From CADEDH01 sp965263455 (GTDB lineage: Bacteria > Actinomycetota > Acidimicrobiia > Acidimicrobiales > SZUA-35): 64,000 nt of DNA. Position numbers and translations under genes: made by a program. Shown piece by piece: positions 62,435 to 64,000 of the stretch. The DNA is taken from positions 3,100,001 to 3,164,000 of the forward strand of contig CBDHHN010000004.1 of assembly GCA_965263455.1 (NCBI GenBank), read 5' to 3'. Numbering within the stretch: the first letter of the stretch is position 1; every line of letters starts with the position of its first letter. Below the pieces are notes generated by a model, which saw only the letters and a list, made by a program, of their open reading frames with translations, was not told the DNA's origin and did not search any database.

Positions 62435-64000
62435 CCACCGTCGCCCCCGAGCGGGCCCCGACCCCGGCCGAGCCCGGCCCCGAGGTCGACCTCGATTCCG
62501 TCCCCCTCTCAGCCCCCTGGACACTGCCCCGGATCCTGATGGCGGCCGTCGGGGTCCTGGCCGTGGTCGGGGCGTTCTGGGGGCTTCGACGAGTCGACCT
62601 CAGCCTCTTCTCCCTGATCGAGGGATGGCCGGAGACCCGCAATCTCCTCGAGCGAATGCTGCCCCCGGTCATCGCGGCCGAGGATCGAGGCACCATCACC
62701 CGGGCCGTCTTCGACACCTTCTTCATGGCCTACGCCGGCACCGCCATCGGCGTGTTCCTGGCCATCCCACTGTCGTTCCTGGCCGCCGGCAACGTCATGC
62801 CCTGGGCCCCGGTCCGGATCGTGGCCCGAGCCATCATCGTGTTCACCCGGGCGGTGCCCACCATCGTGTTCGCCCTGGTGTTCGTTCGGGTCTACGGCAT
62901 CGGCGTCCTGCCCGGCATCCTGGCCATCGGCATCCACGCCGTCGGCATGATCGCCAAGCTGTTGACCGATGCCATCGAGAACGTCGATCCCGGCCCTCGG
63001 GAAGGGGTGGCCGCCACCGGCGCCGGCCCCATCCAGGAGCTGATCACCGGGATCTGGACCCAGATCACGCCAACCGTGATCTCGGTCTCGTTGTACCGGT
63101 TGGAGATCGACTTCCGGGGCGCCCCGATCCTGGGCTTCGTCGGCGCCGGCGGTATCGGCCTGATCCTCCGGGGTTACCAGGGCAACCTCCGCTACCCCGA
63201 CCTCCTCGGCGTGACGATCCTGATCATCATCCTGGTCATCGCCATGGAGGCCCTGTCGGCCGTCACCCGTCGGGCCATCCTCGGGTCCGAGGACGTGACC
63301 ATCGGGGGTCACGGCCGTGGTCTGGAGACGTCCGGCTCCGGGAACGGCTCGCCCGCGATCGCAGCCGCCACCGCCGTCGACGACGTCCCCCTGACCGCCC
63401 CCTGGACCCGGTCCCGGGTGAAGTTGACCATCGCCGGCATCAGCTCGTTGGTGCTGTTGGTGTTGTCGTTCATCATCCCCGACATCTCGATTCCGGAGTT
63501 CTTCCTGTCGATCGGGGAGCTGCCGTCGGTGTTCTGGCGGCTCGTACCCAAGGACCTGACCTGGTTCACGGCCCGGGTCCGTAGCGACCTCATCGAGACC
63601 CTGGCCATCGGCTTCGCCTCGACCGCGCTGGCTCTGGTGGCCGCCATCCCGCTGTCGTTCCTGGCCGCCTCCAACACCTCACCGGGGCGCATCGTCTACA
63701 GCGTGGCCCGGGGCTTCGCCCTGCTGGTGCGAGCCGCTCCCGAGTTGGTGATCGCCGTGATCCTGGTCGCCGCCATCGGCCTGGGACCGGCGGCCGGAAC
63801 CCTGGCCCTGGCCTTCGGTCTGGTCGGGTTCGCCACCAAGCTGTTCGCCGACTCCATCGAAGAGGTGAGCGAGGGCCCCCGGGACGGGGTCCGGGCCACC
63901 GGCGCCGGTCCGGTCCAGGAGGTGGCCACGGGGGTGACCCCGCAGGTGTTGCCCTCGCTGGTCGGCAACTCGCTCTATCTGTTCGACATCAGCCTCCGCT
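62431..64000 (+). CDS. phnE: PhnE-PhnE tandem fusion permease, cut by the window end
   Basis: From ATG 62431 the frame stays open to the window edge, over 523 codons. Two PhnE-type permease units lie in tandem: the first has FDTFFMAYAGTAIGVFLAIPLSFLAAGN and the coupling loop EGVAATGAGPIQELI (ending with GAGGIGLILRG), and the second starts near residue 310 with VPLTAPWTRSRVK and repeats ETLAIGFASTALALVAAIPLSFLAASN and DGVRATGAGPVQEV. Both units open with a similar PL-(S/T)-APWT block, so this is an internal duplication. The channel of the phosphonate importer would be one polypeptide rather than a homodimer or two genes. Confidence 0.9.
   Translation, partial: MTTVAPERAPTPAEPGPEVDLDSVPLSAPWTLPRILMAAVGVLAVVGAFWGLRRVDLSLFSLIEGWPETRNLLERMLPPVIAAEDRGTITRAVFDTFFMAYAGTAIGVFLAIPLSFLAAGNVMPWAPVRIVARAIIVFTRAVPTIVFALVFVRVYGIGVLPGILAIGIHAVGMIAKLLTDAIENVDPGPREGVAATGAGPIQELITGIWTQITPTVISVSLYRLEIDFRGAPILGFVGAGGIGLILRGYQGNLRYPDLLGVTILIIILVIAMEALSAVTRRAILGSEDVTIGGHGRGLETSGSGNGSPAIAAATAVDDVPLTAPWTRSRVKLTIAGISSLVLLVLSFIIPDISIPEFFLSIGELPSVFWRLVPKDLTWFTARVRSDLIETLAIGFASTALALVAAIPLSFLAASNTSPGRIVYSVARGFALLVRAAPELVIAVILVAAIGLGPAAGTLALAFGLVGFATKLFADSIEEVSEGPRDGVRATGAGPVQEVATGVTPQVLPSLVGNSLYLFDISLR

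Overview
The window is about 64 kb of very GC-rich DNA (roughly 70% G+C by eye), densely coded, with many GTG starts, 4-nt ATGA/GTGA overlaps and short gaps. Gene content (actinobacterial-type DapD, a PknB-like kinase with a septum-formation-like exodomain, a mycoredoxin-like protein, ECF sigma factor, DMFase-like protein, many LLM flavin oxidoreductases and acyl-CoA dehydrogenase) suggests a chromosome of a high-GC actinobacterium, most likely an Acidimicrobiia-type lineage. That placement is inference. No tRNA, rRNA, CRISPR, IS element or prophage was seen.

Layout. 1-4.5 kb: end of a PLP aminotransferase, then a heterodimeric ABC exporter. 4.5-7.6 kb: an unusual locus with a frameshifted GTP cyclohydrolase II-like gene, a PfkB-like protein with a degraded catalytic motif, a divergent ECF sigma factor and a 53-residue protein. 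7.7-16.4 kb: acetyltransferase, MSOX-type oxidase, the methionine block metH-metF-ArsR/methyltransferase with an upstream operator-like repeat, and an alpha/beta hydrolase. 16.4-24.8 kb: a two-component system, divergent from a ferric-reductase-like flavoprotein, an NMT1-type ABC transporter and an LLM flavin oxidoreductase. That operon ends in a membrane-anchored glutaredoxin-like gene whose active-site Cys codon is an in-frame TGA followed by a SECIS-like hairpin; this is the strongest unusual find and looks like a selenoprotein. 24.8-29.3 kb: DMFase-like protein, acyl-CoA dehydrogenase, soluble PAS-PAS chemoreceptor. 29.6-35.5 kb: amino-acid ABC transporter, then a serine-hydrolase lipoprotein with its own response regulator and kinase. 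35.5-45.4 kb: dapD, a Ser/Thr kinase with a Pro-rich repeat, dioxygenase, LLM enzyme, PLP desulfhydrase/deaminase, hexapeptide acyltransferase, carbonic anhydrase with a divergent HxlR regulator, and a degenerate Rieske-like membrane protein. 45.5-51.3 kb: housekeeping sucCD, a cell-wall amidase, purH and folD.

51.3-64 kb: a complete-looking C-P lyase region. phnFGHIJKLM plus a GNAT~methyltransferase gene (split by a 1-nt deletion inside a 12-nt repeat) run leftward. A 2H-phosphoesterase gene and phnDCE (PhnE being a tandem fusion cut by the window edge) run rightward. The shared promoter region has a PhnF-type palindrome and GTTCACC repeats resembling a Pho box. phnN and phnP are absent, and the 2H protein may take the PhnP step.

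Recurring regulatory theme: direct pentamer or hexamer repeats at exact 11-nt period, typical of OmpR/PhoP-family binding, occur upstream of the ABC exporter, between the first two-component system and its divergent operon, and upstream of the serine-hydrolase/two-component operon. A related GTTCACC set, spaced 8 and 22 nt rather than a strict 11, lies upstream of the phosphonate genes.
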